A DNA stretch of 64,000 nucleotides from Chlorobaculum tepidum TLS. GTDB lineage: Bacteria; Bacteroidota; Chlorobiia; Chlorobiales; Chlorobiaceae. The translations under genes and the position numbers were made by a program. The DNA lies in assembly GCF_000006985.1 (NCBI RefSeq), contig NC_002932.3:782890-846889 (forward strand), read 5' to 3'. Of the stretch, positions 16,016-25,585 are shown piece by piece; position 1 is the stretch's first letter, and each line of letters starts with the position of its first letter. Under the pieces are notes generated by a model, which had not been told where the DNA came from, did not search any database, and worked only from the letters and a program-made list of their open reading frames with translations.

Positions 16016-18391
16016 ATGACGGGAAGTTCATTGTTAGACGATGGCAAACCGGTGGATGAGCTGGATTCTTTGTTCGAGCTTTCCCCGGAAGAGTGGTTGC
16101 TGAGAAAAAAGGGGTTTCGCAAAAGCCCGAAAGCGATTCAGATCAACGAAACCCTGTTGACCACGGGCAACGGCTACCTCAATGTCCGAGGCAGTCTCGA
16201 AGAGCTTCCGCCGGGCCATTGTGGCGGCATGTATCTGGCTGGCGTGTATGACAAGTCGGAAGCCGACGTCGAAGAGCTGGTCAAGTGCCCGATGTGGACC
16301 GATGTGTCGGTCTGGCACGAGGGAGAGAAGTTCTGCCTGTCGTGCAATCGCGCCCTTGAGCACGAGCAGGTGCTCGACATGAAAAAAGGGATTCTCCACC
16401 GCCGCACCACCTTCAAAAACCAGCACGGTAAAATACTGACTCTCGAAACTTCGCGCCTTGTCTTCATGCACGATCCGCATCGCGGCTACATGCGGGTGAA
16501 GATCACGCCGAGGAATTTTTCCGGCCAGATCCGCGTCCTCTCCGGGCTGAACGGCGAGGTCTATAACCGGGGATTTTTTCCGCGCGAGCAGTACAAGCAC
16601 TTGCAGCTTGAACGGATCGAGCGAGGCAGGAACTTCATGTACCTCGAAATGAAGACCCGCGAGCGCGGCATCCGCATCGCCGTCGGCGCGTCGTGGAAGA
16701 TGATGAACGGGCAGGAGCGGAAGCGCCGCTGGGAGCCGAGGATTTACGGCGAGAAGTTCACCAGCGAGATCACCATTGATGCTTCGAGGGGTCACACTTA
16801 CGCCTTTGAAAAGCTCGCCGTCGTCATGACCAACCGTGACGTGCCGACGGAACGTGCGCACAACATGATGCGGGAAGCGATTTGCAACCTCCGTTGCTAC
16901 GTGCGTACCGGTGTGCCGGTCGAGATCGGGCGGCATCTCGATGTGTGGCGTGAACTCTGGAAGCAGGCCGACGTTCGGATTGAAGGCGACGACACCGCCC
17001 AGCAGGCGCTTCGCTACAACATCTACCAGCTGCTCATCAACGGCCCGTCAAAGCCTGGCCCTATCGGAGCGAAATTCCTCAGCTCGGAGGGGTACATGGG
17101 TCACGTGTTCTGGGATACCGAAATTTTCATTTTGCCCTTCTACATCTACAATTTTCCGTCGATGGCGCGCAACATCTTGATGTATCGTTGCAACACCCTG
17201 CCCGGCGCGATGATGAACGCCTCGAAGTCGGGTTGTGAGGGTGCCCGCTTTGCCTGGGAGTCGGCCACGACCGGCGAGGATGTGACGCCACGTTTTGCCT
17301 CCAAGCTCGAAAAAACCATCCGCCTGATTTACACCGGCATGGAGGAGGAGCATATTGTCTCCGACGTCATTTACGGTGTGGAGCGCTACTTCAGGGTGAC
17401 CGGCGACGAGAGTTTCCTCTTGCATTGTGGGCTGGAGATGGTGTTTCTGACAGCGCGTTACTGGGCAAGCCGGGTGACGAAGGTGGGCGAGCATTACGAA
17501 ATTCACAAGGTGATCGGGCCGGATGAATTTCACGAGCACGTCAACAACAACGCCTACACGAACTGGCTGGTCAAATGGCACTTGCGGCTGGCCTCGATGC
17601 TTTTCAGGCATGTCAGGAAAACCGCGCCGGAGGCGTTGCAGGAGGTTGCGGGAAAGATCGCGCTCCGCGACGACGAACCGGCTCGCTGGCTCGAGATCAG
17701 CCGTAAGCTCAAATTCAGCCAGGAGGCCGAAACGGGTCTGGTCGAGCAGTTCGACGGCTACTTCGATCTCAAGGATCGCGTGATCGAACGCTACGACCGT
17801 TCGGGCAATCCGGTGCTTCCGGCGGGCGTGACCTACCGGAACATCGGACGCACCCGGCTCATCAAGCAGGCCGATGTGCTGCTTATGATGCTGCTCTTCC
17901 CTCATTCGTTCAGTTTCGAGGAGAAAAAGGTCAACTACGACTTCTATGAACCGCGCACGGTGCACAAGTCCTCCCTGAGCCATTGTACCTACGCCATGAT
18001 GGGGCTTGCCGTCTCCGAGCGCAACAATGCTTACCGCTACTTCATGAAGACCGCGCAGTTCGACCTCGAAAACCTGCACAACAACACCGAGCTCGGCATC
18101 CACGCGGCTTCGGTTGGCGGAAGCTGGCAGACGGTCATTCACGGTTTTGCGGGACTGACGCTCAAATCCGACCGCATCGTGATCAATCCGTGGCTGCCAA
18201 AAAAATGGGAGCGCCTGTCGTTCAGGGTGCGGTGGCGCGAACGCGATGTTTATCTCGATATCACCCATAGCGAGGTGTCGATAAGGATCGATGCTGTTTC
18301 GGATGTGACGCTGCCCTGCACGCTGTACGGCCAAAATTACAAAATCAGGACAAACAAGCCCTATACCCTTCAATACTGTCTGTCAAAATGA
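16016..18391 (+). CDS. Glycoside hydrolase family 65 disaccharide phosphorylase
   Basis: About 791 residues. ATG 16016 is preferred over ATG 15989 because AGAGGAGGG lies 3-12 bases upstream of it. GH65 enzymes phosphorolyse maltose, trehalose or kojibiose to beta-glucose-1-phosphate plus glucose. Visible features are the N-terminal beta-sandwich, the (alpha/alpha)6 barrel with HVFWDTEIFILPFY, and the catalytic-acid motif IGPDEFHEHVNNNAYTN near residue 500. GGSWQ follows and a C-terminal beta domain ends the protein. Which disaccharide is used cannot be told. A GT4 glycosyltransferase gene starts 16 bases downstream, so the two are likely co-transcribed for storage or compatible-sugar metabolism. 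Confidence 0.9.
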   Translation: MTGSSLLDDGKPVDELDSLFELSPEEWLLRKKGFRKSPKAIQINETLLTTGNGYLNVRGSLEELPPGHCGGMYLAGVYDKSEADVEELVKCPMWTDVSVWHEGEKFCLSCNRALEHEQVLDMKKGILHRRTTFKNQHGKILTLETSRLVFMHDPHRGYMRVKITPRNFSGQIRVLSGLNGEVYNRGFFPREQYKHLQLERIERGRNFMYLEMKTRERGIRIAVGASWKMMNGQERKRRWEPRIYGEKFTSEITIDASRGHTYAFEKLAVVMTNRDVPTERAHNMMREAICNLRCYVRTGVPVEIGRHLDVWRELWKQADVRIEGDDTAQQALRYNIYQLLINGPSKPGPIGAKFLSSEGYMGHVFWDTEIFILPFYIYNFPSMARNILMYRCNTLPGAMMNASKSGCEGARFAWESATTGEDVTPRFASKLEKTIRLIYTGMEEEHIVSDVIYGVERYFRVTGDESFLLHCGLEMVFLTARYWASRVTKVGEHYEIHKVIGPDEFHEHVNNNAYTNWLVKWHLRLASMLFRHVRKTAPEALQEVAGKIALRDDEPARWLEISRKLKFSQEAETGLVEQFDGYFDLKDRVIERYDRSGNPVLPAGVTYRNIGRTRLIKQADVLLMMLLFPHSFSFEEKKVNYDFYEPRTVHKSSLSHCTYAMMGLAVSERNNAYRYFMKTAQFDLENLHNNTELGIHAASVGGSWQTVIHGFAGLTLKSDRIVINPWLPKKWERLSFRVRWRERDVYLDITHSEVSIRIDAVSDVTLPCTLYGQNYKIRTNKPYTLQYCLSK

Positions 18392-18407
18392 CGAAAAGGC
18401 CACTTCC

Positions 18408-19478
18408 ATGAAAAAGCTTAGAATTGCGCAGGTTTCCCCCCTGATTGAAAGCGTGCCGCCGAAGAAATATGGGGGCACGGAGCGGGTTGTTTACTACCTC
18501 ACCGAGGGGCTGGTCGAGCGGGGCCATGAGGTGACGCTGTTTGCCTCTGGGGACTCCGCCACCAGTGCCCGCCTGATTGCGCCGGTGAAAGAGAGCCTCC
18601 GGCTTGGGCGGAAAATCCATTCGACCACCATCATGCACATGCTGATGCTCTCGAAGGTGTACGAAGAGATGGCCGGGGAGTTCGACATCATCCATTCGCA
18701 TCTCGAATATCTGACCCTGCCTTATGCCAGCTGTTCCCGGACGCCGACGGTGCTGACCATGCATGGACGGCTCGATCTTCCTGACTATGCTGACATTCTG
18801 AAGCGATACAGCTCTATGGCTTGGGTGTCGATCAGCGACTCGCAGCGCGCGCCGGTGCCGGATATCAACTGGGTCGGCACGATCTATCACGGCTATCCGG
18901 AGAATCTGTTCGAATTCAATCCCGATCCGGAAGACTACTTTCTCTACCTCGGTCGTTTTTCGGAGGAGAAGCGGCCCGACGAGGCGATCCGGCTGGCAAG
19001 GGCGTGCAAAATTCACCTCAAGCTGGCCGCCAAGATCGATACCGCCGACAAGGCATATTTCAAAGCCAAAGTCGAACCGCTACTTGACAGTCCCTATATC
19101 GAATATGTCGGCGAGGTGGGCGACAGCCGGAAAGGGGAACTGCTCAGGAACGCCAAAGCGCTGCTTAACACCATCGACTGGCCCGAGCCGTTCGGACTGG
19201 TGATGATCGAAGCGCTCGCCTGCGGCACGCCGGTCATCGTGCGGCGCTGCGGCTCCAGCCCTGAGGTGATTACTCACGGCGTCACCGGTTTTATTTGTGA
19301 TAGCCAGCTCGATTTCATCAGGGCGATCCACAATATTGGCACGATTTCACGAATTGCGTGCAGGCGTGAATTCGAGCAGCGCTTTACCCTCCGTCACATG
19401 GTTGACAATTATGAAACCCTGTACCGAAAAGTCATTGCTGCTTCATCGGCCACTGATTCACTCTCTTCGCTGCCATAG
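18408..19478 (+). CDS. Glycosyltransferase family 4 (GT-B fold)
   Basis: 356 residues. The N-terminal Rossmann-like domain starts with the glycine-rich stretch VPPKKYGGTERVVYYLTEGL, and HSHLEYLTLPYA is the acceptor-side pocket region. The C-terminal nucleotide-sugar domain has YLGRFSEEKRPDEAIRLA near residue 180. It also has the E-x7-E type motif PEPFGLVMIEALACGTPVI near residue 265, typical of retaining GT4 enzymes. The donor is probably a UDP/ADP/GDP-hexose; the acceptor is unknown. Translation is likely coupled with the GH65 phosphorylase upstream, hinting at disaccharide or glucan turnover rather than cell-surface glycan assembly. Confidence 0.85.
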   Translation: MKKLRIAQVSPLIESVPPKKYGGTERVVYYLTEGLVERGHEVTLFASGDSATSARLIAPVKESLRLGRKIHSTTIMHMLMLSKVYEEMAGEFDIIHSHLEYLTLPYASCSRTPTVLTMHGRLDLPDYADILKRYSSMAWVSISDSQRAPVPDINWVGTIYHGYPENLFEFNPDPEDYFLYLGRFSEEKRPDEAIRLARACKIHLKLAAKIDTADKAYFKAKVEPLLDSPYIEYVGEVGDSRKGELLRNAKALLNTIDWPEPFGLVMIEALACGTPVIVRRCGSSPEVITHGVTGFICDSQLDFIRAIHNIGTISRIACRREFEQRFTLRHMVDNYETLYRKVIAASSATDSLSSLP

Positions 19479-19622
19479 CCAAACAATGGTCAGGAGCTAC
19501 CTCTCGAAGCTCAATTTTGATCTTGCAGGAACGGCTCGAAAAGTTATTATGATGGATGACGTGCCGGGACGGAGGATGATTTCCGCGCCGTCCGGCGATT
19601 GCAACCTGACTTGAGAAGCGCC

Positions 19623-22600
19623 TTGGAGTTCGTTCATCTTCACACCCACACCCACTATTCGATGCAGAGCAGCCCGATCTTTCCGGGCGATCTTTTCGCG
19701 GCCTGTAAAAAGCAGGGTATGACGGCGGTTGCCGTGACCGATTACGGTGCGATGTTTAACATGCCGGAGCTGTTCGGTCAGGCGAAGAAGGCTGAGGTGA
19801 AGCTGATCATGGGGGCGGAGATTTATCTGGCTGGCACCGGCTCGCGTGACAGCGGCAAACCGGCTACGCTCATCCTGCTCATTCGCGACGACATCGGTTA
19901 CCGCAACATGTGCGTCATCCTGTCACGGGCAGCGCGGGACGGCTTTTCCAACGGGTTACCGCACGTGGATCGCTCCGTGCTCGAAGAGTGCCGCGACGGG
20001 CTGGTCTGCCTCTCGGCGGCGCACTCCGGCCTGATTGGTCGCGCGCTGCTCTCCGGCAATGAAACCGAAGCTGCGAATTTCGCGAACTATTATCGCGATC
20101 TTTATGGCGAGCACTTCTACCTCGAACTCCAGAAGCATGGTGCGCCGTACGAGGAGCAGCTCGTGCCGGGCACCATCCGCCTCTCGGAACAGCTCGGCAT
20201 TCCGCTCGTGGCGACCAACAACGTGCACTACCTCGACCGGCGTGACTCGGGCTGCTACCGCGCCATGATCGCCAACCGCACCAAGCAGCGGCTCAACAGC
20301 CAGAATCTTCAATGCCTCCCAGGCCACGAGAACTACTTCAAGTCGGCTGCGGAGATGAGCTTGCTCTTCGACAACGCTCATGGCGAACTCGACAACACGG
20401 TGAAGATTGCCGAGGCCTGCTCCTACACCTTCATCAACAAGGATCCGCATTTGCCGAAATTCCCGCTTCCCGAAGGTTTCGACAGCGAGAAGGAGTATCT
20501 GCGCCACCTGACCTGGGAAGGGGCAAAGGAGAAGTACGGCGCAGCGGATGGCACAATTCCGGAGGAGGTGAAGGCGCGCATCGAACTGGAACTTGGCGTC
20601 ATCGAGAAGATGGGTTACAGCGCCTACTTCCTGATCGTCAGCGATCTCATCGCCGCGTCGCGAAAAATGGGCTACTCGGTCGGCCCCGGACGCGGCTCGG
20701 CGGCGGGCAGCATCATCGCCTACCTGACTGGCATCACCCGGATCGATCCGTTGAAGTACAAGCTGCTGTTTGAGCGCTTCCTCAATCCGGAGCGTATTTC
20801 AATGCCCGATATCGATATCGATTTTACGCCGGTCGGCAAGCAGAAGGTTCTCGATTACACTGTGCAGAAGTATGGTGCAGAGAGCGTGGCGAAGGTTGTC
20901 GCCATCGGTACGCTTGGCGCAAAGGCGGCCATCCGCGATGCAGGGCGCGTGCTCGACGTGCCGCTCAAGGCGGTCGACCAGCTCGCCAAGCTGGTGCCGT
21001 CGAGGCCGGGCACGTCGCTCGAAGACGCCTTCCGTGAGGTCAAGGAGCTGAAGCGGCTCGTCGATACCGATCCGCAGTACCAGCAGCTCGTGCAGTACGC
21101 GCGGGCGATGGAGGGGCGGGCGCGTAACGTCTCGATGCACGCGGGTGCGGTGGTCATCACCGATGGCGCGCTCGAAGAACAGGTGCCGCTCTACGTTTCC
21201 AACAAGATTGAAACCGAGGAGCGCAAGTACGCCGACGAGTTCGATCAGAACGACATCGACGGCACGAAGGCCGAAAGCAGCGACGAGAAGCAGGTCGTCA
21301 CCCAGTTCGACAAGAACTGCATCGAGCAGGCGGGCCTGCTCAAGATCGACTACCTCGGCCTCGAAACCCTCGCCGTGATCGATGAAACCCTGCGGCTCAT
21401 CAAGAAGCGCCACGGCATCGACATCGATCTCGAAAAGGTGCCGATGGATGACCGCAAGACCTTCCGCATCTTTCAGGAGGGCAAGATGGCCGGCATCTTC
21501 CAGTTCGAGTCCTCCGGGATGCAGAGCTACATGATGCGCCTTCAGCCAACCACCATCGGCGACATCATCGCCATGAGCGCCCTCTACCGTCCGGGCGCGC
21601 TCAACGCCGTGATCGACGAGCACCGCAACGCGGTCGATCTGTTCATTGACCGCAAGCACGGTCGCGAGGAGATCGACTACATGCACCCGATGCTCGAGGA
21701 GATTCTCAAGGAGACTTACGGCGTCATCGTCTATCAGGAGCAGGTGATGCAGATTTCGCAGGTGATGGGGCGCTTCTCGCTTGGTAAGGCGGATAACCTA
21801 CGCAAGGCGATGGGTAAGAAGGATCCGAAGCTGATGCAGAAGTTCAAGGAGGAGTTTGTCGAGGGCGCGGCGAGCATCGATGTCAACAAGGCGCTCGCCA
21901 CGCGCATCTTCGACCTGATGGCCGAGTTCGCGGGCTACGGTTTCAATAAGAGCCACTCGGCGGCTTACGGCGTACTGGCCTACTGGACGGCCTATCTCAA
22001 GGCGCACTACACCATCGAGTTCATCACGGCGATTCTGAACAGCGAGATCGGCGACACTGAGCGCATGAAGCATCTTACCGACGAGGCCAAGGGGTTTGGC
22101 ATCTTTATGCTTCCGCCGTCGATCAACAAAAGCGACGCGCTCTTCTCGGTTGAAGAGCACAAGGGGCGGCCTTGCATCCGCGTCGGCCTTAGCGCTATCA
22201 AGCAGGTGGGAGGGGGAGCGAGAGCGGTGGTGGCTGCGAGACTGCGGCGCGATGGCAAACCCTTCCTCAACCTTTTCGATCTAACCGCCTCGGTTGATCT
22301 TCGCGCCATGAACCGCAAGGCGCTCGAATGCCTTATTCAGGCCGGAGCGCTCGACGAGATCGATCCCAACAGGGGTAAGTTGCTTGCCAACGTTGACAAG
22401 GCGATCAAGTTCGGGCAGATTCAGAACAAGGCGGTGACGCTTGGCCAGGGAGGCTTTTTCAACGATGACTTCAGCGACGGGCAGGCGGGCGTACACTATC
22501 CCGACCTCGACAACGCCGAGCCGATGCCGGAGAGCGAGAAGCTTCAGTACGAGAAGCGGCTGGTCGGCTTCTACCTGAGCCACCATCCGCTCGACCGCTT

Positions 22601-23171
22601 CCGGCGCGACTGGGAGGCCTTCGCCAGCCTCACGCTCGACAAGCGCGACGTGACGCCGTCAAAGCTCTACAAGGCGATTGGCGTGATCGTTTCGGTCAAG
22701 CCCTATCAGGATCGCAAAGGCAAGCAGATGCTCTTCGGCGTGCTTGAAGATTTCACCGGCAAGGCGGACTTCACGGTTTTCGCCAGCGTTTACGAGCAGT
22801 ATCACCATATGCTCAAAACAGACGAGGTGGTGATGCTCAGCGTTGAAGCCGAGGTGAAGGACGGCGGCCTTAAGCTGCTGGTGCGCGAGGTCGCGCCGCT
22901 CAAGAAGGTGCGCTCCGCACTGGTCAAAAAGGTGGTGCTGCGTATCGATGCCGACGACGCCAGTCAGCTCGGCAAGCTGCAACAGGTGCGCGAAATTTTC
23001 GAGAAGCACAAAGGTGGCACGCCGGTCGATTTCGAGGTGCGTGCCACCATCGGATCGTGCAACGAAACCCTGAAGCTCTTTGCCCGCAACACGCCAATCG
23101 AGGCCGATGACGAGGTGCTCGACCAGCTCGAAGAGATTCTCGGGCCGGATAATGTTAGAATTACGGGATAA
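19623..23171 (+). CDS. dnaE: DNA polymerase III alpha subunit
   Basis: About 1182 residues; catalytic subunit of the replicative polymerase. The N-terminal PHP domain begins with EFVHLHTHTHYSMQSSP. The polymerase core has GPGRGSAAGSI (about 365) and the catalytic acidic motif PDIDIDF (about 400). YQEQVMQIS, the conserved GYGFNKSHSAAY stretch and helix-hairpin-helix/OB-fold regions follow, as usual for DnaE1. Start choice is uncertain: the in-frame candidates are all TTG (19599, 19611, 19623). The last gives the usual MEFVHLHTH start and has GAGAAG upstream. It stands alone between the glycosyltransferase and thioredoxin genes. Confidence 0.95.
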   Translation: MEFVHLHTHTHYSMQSSPIFPGDLFAACKKQGMTAVAVTDYGAMFNMPELFGQAKKAEVKLIMGAEIYLAGTGSRDSGKPATLILLIRDDIGYRNMCVILSRAARDGFSNGLPHVDRSVLEECRDGLVCLSAAHSGLIGRALLSGNETEAANFANYYRDLYGEHFYLELQKHGAPYEEQLVPGTIRLSEQLGIPLVATNNVHYLDRRDSGCYRAMIANRTKQRLNSQNLQCLPGHENYFKSAAEMSLLFDNAHGELDNTVKIAEACSYTFINKDPHLPKFPLPEGFDSEKEYLRHLTWEGAKEKYGAADGTIPEEVKARIELELGVIEKMGYSAYFLIVSDLIAASRKMGYSVGPGRGSAAGSIIAYLTGITRIDPLKYKLLFERFLNPERISMPDIDIDFTPVGKQKVLDYTVQKYGAESVAKVVAIGTLGAKAAIRDAGRVLDVPLKAVDQLAKLVPSRPGTSLEDAFREVKELKRLVDTDPQYQQLVQYARAMEGRARNVSMHAGAVVITDGALEEQVPLYVSNKIETEERKYADEFDQNDIDGTKAESSDEKQVVTQFDKNCIEQAGLLKIDYLGLETLAVIDETLRLIKKRHGIDIDLEKVPMDDRKTFRIFQEGKMAGIFQFESSGMQSYMMRLQPTTIGDIIAMSALYRPGALNAVIDEHRNAVDLFIDRKHGREEIDYMHPMLEEILKETYGVIVYQEQVMQISQVMGRFSLGKADNLRKAMGKKDPKLMQKFKEEFVEGAASIDVNKALATRIFDLMAEFAGYGFNKSHSAAYGVLAYWTAYLKAHYTIEFITAILNSEIGDTERMKHLTDEAKGFGIFMLPPSINKSDALFSVEEHKGRPCIRVGLSAIKQVGGGARAVVAARLRRDGKPFLNLFDLTASVDLRAMNRKALECLIQAGALDEIDPNRGKLLANVDKAIKFGQIQNKAVTLGQGGFFNDDFSDGQAGVHYPDLDNAEPMPESEKLQYEKRLVGFYLSHHPLDRFRRDWEAFASLTLDKRDVTPSKLYKAIGVIVSVKPYQDRKGKQMLFGVLEDFTGKADFTVFASVYEQYHHMLKTDEVVMLSVEAEVKDGGLKLLVREVAPLKKVRSALVKKVVLRIDADDASQLGKLQQVREIFEKHKGGTPVDFEVRATIGSCNETLKLFARNTPIEADDEVLDQLEEILGPDNVRITG

Positions 23172-23270
23172 ATTTCAGGCATTTGTTGCCAAGTTGCATT
23201 TTATTCAATTATATTTGCACAGAGTAATGGTATGTCTCTTATCAATTGTTAACCCTTTATTTGAGAACTT

Positions 23271-23600
23271 ATGAGTGGAAAATATTTCGAGGCGACTGAC
23301 CAGAATTTTCAGGCAGAAATTCTTAATTCCGATAAAGTTGCGCTGGTCGATTTCTGGGCTGCATGGTGTGGTCCGTGCATGATGCTCGGCCCGGTCATCG
23401 AGGAACTTGCCGGTGATTACGAAGGCAAAGCCATCATCGCCAAACTCAACGTCGATGAGAACCCGAACACCGCCGGCCAGTACGGCATCCGCAGCATTCC
23501 CACCATGCTGATCATCAAGGGTGGCAAGGTTGTTGACCAGATGGTTGGCGCTCTGCCTAAGAACATGATCGCCAAGAAGCTCGACGAGCATATCGGCTGA
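23271..23600 (+). CDS. trxA: Thioredoxin
   Basis: 109 residues, full length. It carries the active site WAAWCGPCM (Cys pair near residues 34 and 37) and the cis-proline motif SIPTMLI near residue 78. It reduces cytosolic protein disulfides. The matching thioredoxin reductase gene follows 87 bases later, with a strong terminator between them, so the two are neighbours but probably separately terminated. In this sulfur-oxidation neighbourhood it may also keep thiol carriers such as DsrC or TusA reduced; that is inference. Confidence 0.95.
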   Translation: MSGKYFEATDQNFQAEILNSDKVALVDFWAAWCGPCMMLGPVIEELAGDYEGKAIIAKLNVDENPNTAGQYGIRSIPTMLIIKGGKVVDQMVGALPKNMIAKKLDEHIG

Positions 23601-23624
23601 TCTTCCATCCGTTTCTATTCTTTG

Positions 23625-23655
23625 CTATCCCGGTTCAAGCCGGGATAGTTTTGTT
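23625..23655 (+). terminator. Intrinsic terminator after thioredoxin gene
   Basis: Perfect 9-bp stem CTATCCCGG (23625-23633) / CCGGGATAG (23640-23648) with a 6-base loop, followed by TTTTGTT. Confidence 0.88.
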
Positions 23656-23687
23656 ATAATCCCAACCCTACCTCCCGGAGACAAACG

Positions 23688-24623
23688 ATGGACAAAGATA
23701 TCAGGGACGTCGTCATCATCGGAACCGGCCCTGCCGGATATACTTCTGCCATTTACACCGGACGGGCCAATCTCAAGCCGCTGGTCATCGAGGGGCCCCA
23801 GCCCGGCGGGCAGCTCATGATTACCACCGATATCGAGAACTTTCCCGGTTTTCCCGAAGGCATTCCCGGCCCGGAGCTGATGGGCAGAATGCGTGAACAG
23901 GCAGCACGTTTTGGCGTCGAGTTCCAGTTTGGCAGCATCACTGAAGTCGATGTGTCGCGCAGTCCCTTCTCTCTGATGCTCGACAATGGCCAGGAGATTC
24001 TCGCCAGAACGCTCATTATTGCCACCGGGGCGAACGCCAAATGGCTTGGCATCGAATCGGAGGAGAAGTACCGCGGGCGCGGCGTATCGGCGTGTGCAAC
24101 CTGCGACGGATTCTTTTTTCGCAACTGCCGCGTGTTCGTGGTTGGCGGTGGCGATACGGCGATGGAGGAGGCGCTTTACCTCACCAAGTTCGCTTCGGAG
24201 GTTGTGCTGGTGCATCGCCGCGAGGAGTTCCGCGCTTCCAAGATCATGAGCCTGCGGGCGAGCAAGAACGAGAAGATCACCACGATGCTCAACCAGGTGG
24301 TCGATGAGATTCTCGGTGACGATATGAAGGTGACCGGCATCAGGCTCAAAAACGTCAAGACCGGCGAGCTGACCGAACATGCCTGTGATGGCGTTTTCAT
24401 AGCGATCGGCCATGAGCCGAACGCCAAACTTTTCAAAGGCCAGCTCGACATGGACGATTACGGCTACATTCTCACCAAAGATCACTCCACAGAGACCAGT
24501 GTCAAAGGCGTTTTCGCCTGCGGCGACGTGCAGGACTTCACATACCGCCAGGCTGTTACTGCCGTCGGCACCGGCTGCATGGCCGCCATCGAAGCCGAAC
24601 GGTTCCTCGAATCGATACGTTGA
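23688..24623 (+). CDS. trxB: Thioredoxin reductase (FAD/NADPH)
   Basis: 311 residues, standard length of the low-molecular-weight bacterial enzyme. FAD-binding GTGPAGYTSAIYTGRA is near the N-terminus, the redox-active site CATCDG near residue 137, and the NADPH-binding GGGDTAMEEAL just after it. The C-terminal FAD motif ACGDVQDFTYRQAVTA closes the protein. A Shine-Dalgarno GGAG (23676-23679) supports ATG 23688. It transfers electrons from NADPH to the thioredoxin encoded immediately upstream. A terminator-like stem follows at 24641-24673. Confidence 0.96.
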   Translation: MDKDIRDVVIIGTGPAGYTSAIYTGRANLKPLVIEGPQPGGQLMITTDIENFPGFPEGIPGPELMGRMREQAARFGVEFQFGSITEVDVSRSPFSLMLDNGQEILARTLIIATGANAKWLGIESEEKYRGRGVSACATCDGFFFRNCRVFVVGGGDTAMEEALYLTKFASEVVLVHRREEFRASKIMSLRASKNEKITTMLNQVVDEILGDDMKVTGIRLKNVKTGELTEHACDGVFIAIGHEPNAKLFKGQLDMDDYGYILTKDHSTETSVKGVFACGDVQDFTYRQAVTAVGTGCMAAIEAERFLESIR

Positions 24624-24640
24624 CCGTTATCCCTTGTCCG

Positions 24641-24684
24641 GCAAAACCGGGGTTTTGAAGCTCCCGGTTTTGCCTTGCTTTTGC
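24641..24684 (+). terminator. Intrinsic terminator after trxB
   Basis: Perfect 10-bp stem GCAAAACCGG (24641-24650) / CCGGTTTTGC (24664-24673) with a 13-base loop, followed by CTTGCTTTTGC. Confidence 0.75.
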
Positions 24685-24938
24685 TTTGCCTGAAGCGGTC
24701 TCGGTTCAGCCTCCCAACGTAAAGGGTTTTATCGCAATTAGCTTGTCCTGGGTTGTATGCCTGCCGGTGCGTTGAGTAGTATATTTACTCCTGTCCGTCG
24801 GCAGAGTGAGTAAGTGATGATATTCTGCGTCATAGCAGAGTCTTTCTGTTTGTCTTAAAGGGATTTTCGTTTGTCAGGCAAGGGAGAGCTTTTCTTTTTT
24901 TGTGTTTTGAGCGTATTAACAATAACAGCTTATCAGCT
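24685..24938. other. Intergenic region upstream of the rhodanese gene
   Basis: About 250 bases with no supported gene. The end is T-rich and AT-rich and probably holds the promoter of the rhodanese gene. Confidence 0.4.
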
Positions 24939-25412
24939 ATGGTTCGTTTTATAGAACTGGTTCGGCATTGTCTGCTGGATGTCAGGGAAATCCTGCCGTG
25001 GGACCTTGTGGATCGTTTGAAAGAGAATCCCGGCCTGCTCATTCTCGATGTTCGTGAGCCGAACGAATTTGATGCCATGCACATTGCCGGTTCTCTCAAC
25101 GTGCCGCGCGGCATACTCGAGTCGGCCTGCGAATGGGACTTCGAAGAGACGGAGCCTGAACTGGTCAATGCACGGCAGCGCGAAATAGTGGTGGTTTGCC
25201 GGTCGGGCCATCGCAGCATTCTTGCCTCGCATTCACTGCAAGTACTGGGTTATGAAAACGTCGTTTCGCTCAAATCGGGACTGCGCGGCTGGAACGACTA
25301 CGAGGAGCCGCTGGTGAACAAGGCGGGCGAGGTGGTCGATCCTGATTTTGCGGATCAATACTTTACTGCCAAGCTTCGAGCCGATCAGATGCGCCCCAAG
25401 AGAGCTTCCTGA
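24939..25412 (+). CDS. Rhodanese-like sulfurtransferase
   Basis: About 157 residues from ATG 24939; a TTG at 24900 is the alternative start. Single rhodanese domain: LILDVREPNEFDAMHIAGSLNVPRG begins the fold, and the persulfide-forming Cys sits in the active-site loop VVVCRSGHRS near residue 100. The domain is preceded by about 30 residues of unknown role. Such proteins carry sulfane sulfur. With TusA at 27080 and a DsrE2-like protein at 35528 it completes the rhd/TusA/DsrE2 set known to feed sulfur to the Dsr system in sulfur oxidisers. Here the three genes are scattered around the dsr cluster rather than adjacent. Confidence 0.85.
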   Translation: MVRFIELVRHCLLDVREILPWDLVDRLKENPGLLILDVREPNEFDAMHIAGSLNVPRGILESACEWDFEETEPELVNARQREIVVVCRSGHRSILASHSLQVLGYENVVSLKSGLRGWNDYEEPLVNKAGEVVDPDFADQYFTAKLRADQMRPKRAS

Positions 25413-25585
25413 AAGGTCTCGGTGAGCTTATGTTACTGTGTGATCATATAGTGATTTTTCTTCTTGCCTTCGAGCGTTCTTTTTTTATTTTTATTCCGCA
25501 ATCTCACGATTGTTTTCATCGAAGAGCACCTGGGCTCAGCATTCCGGGAATCAGTAACACACATTGACATTAAAGGAGGAGCCTG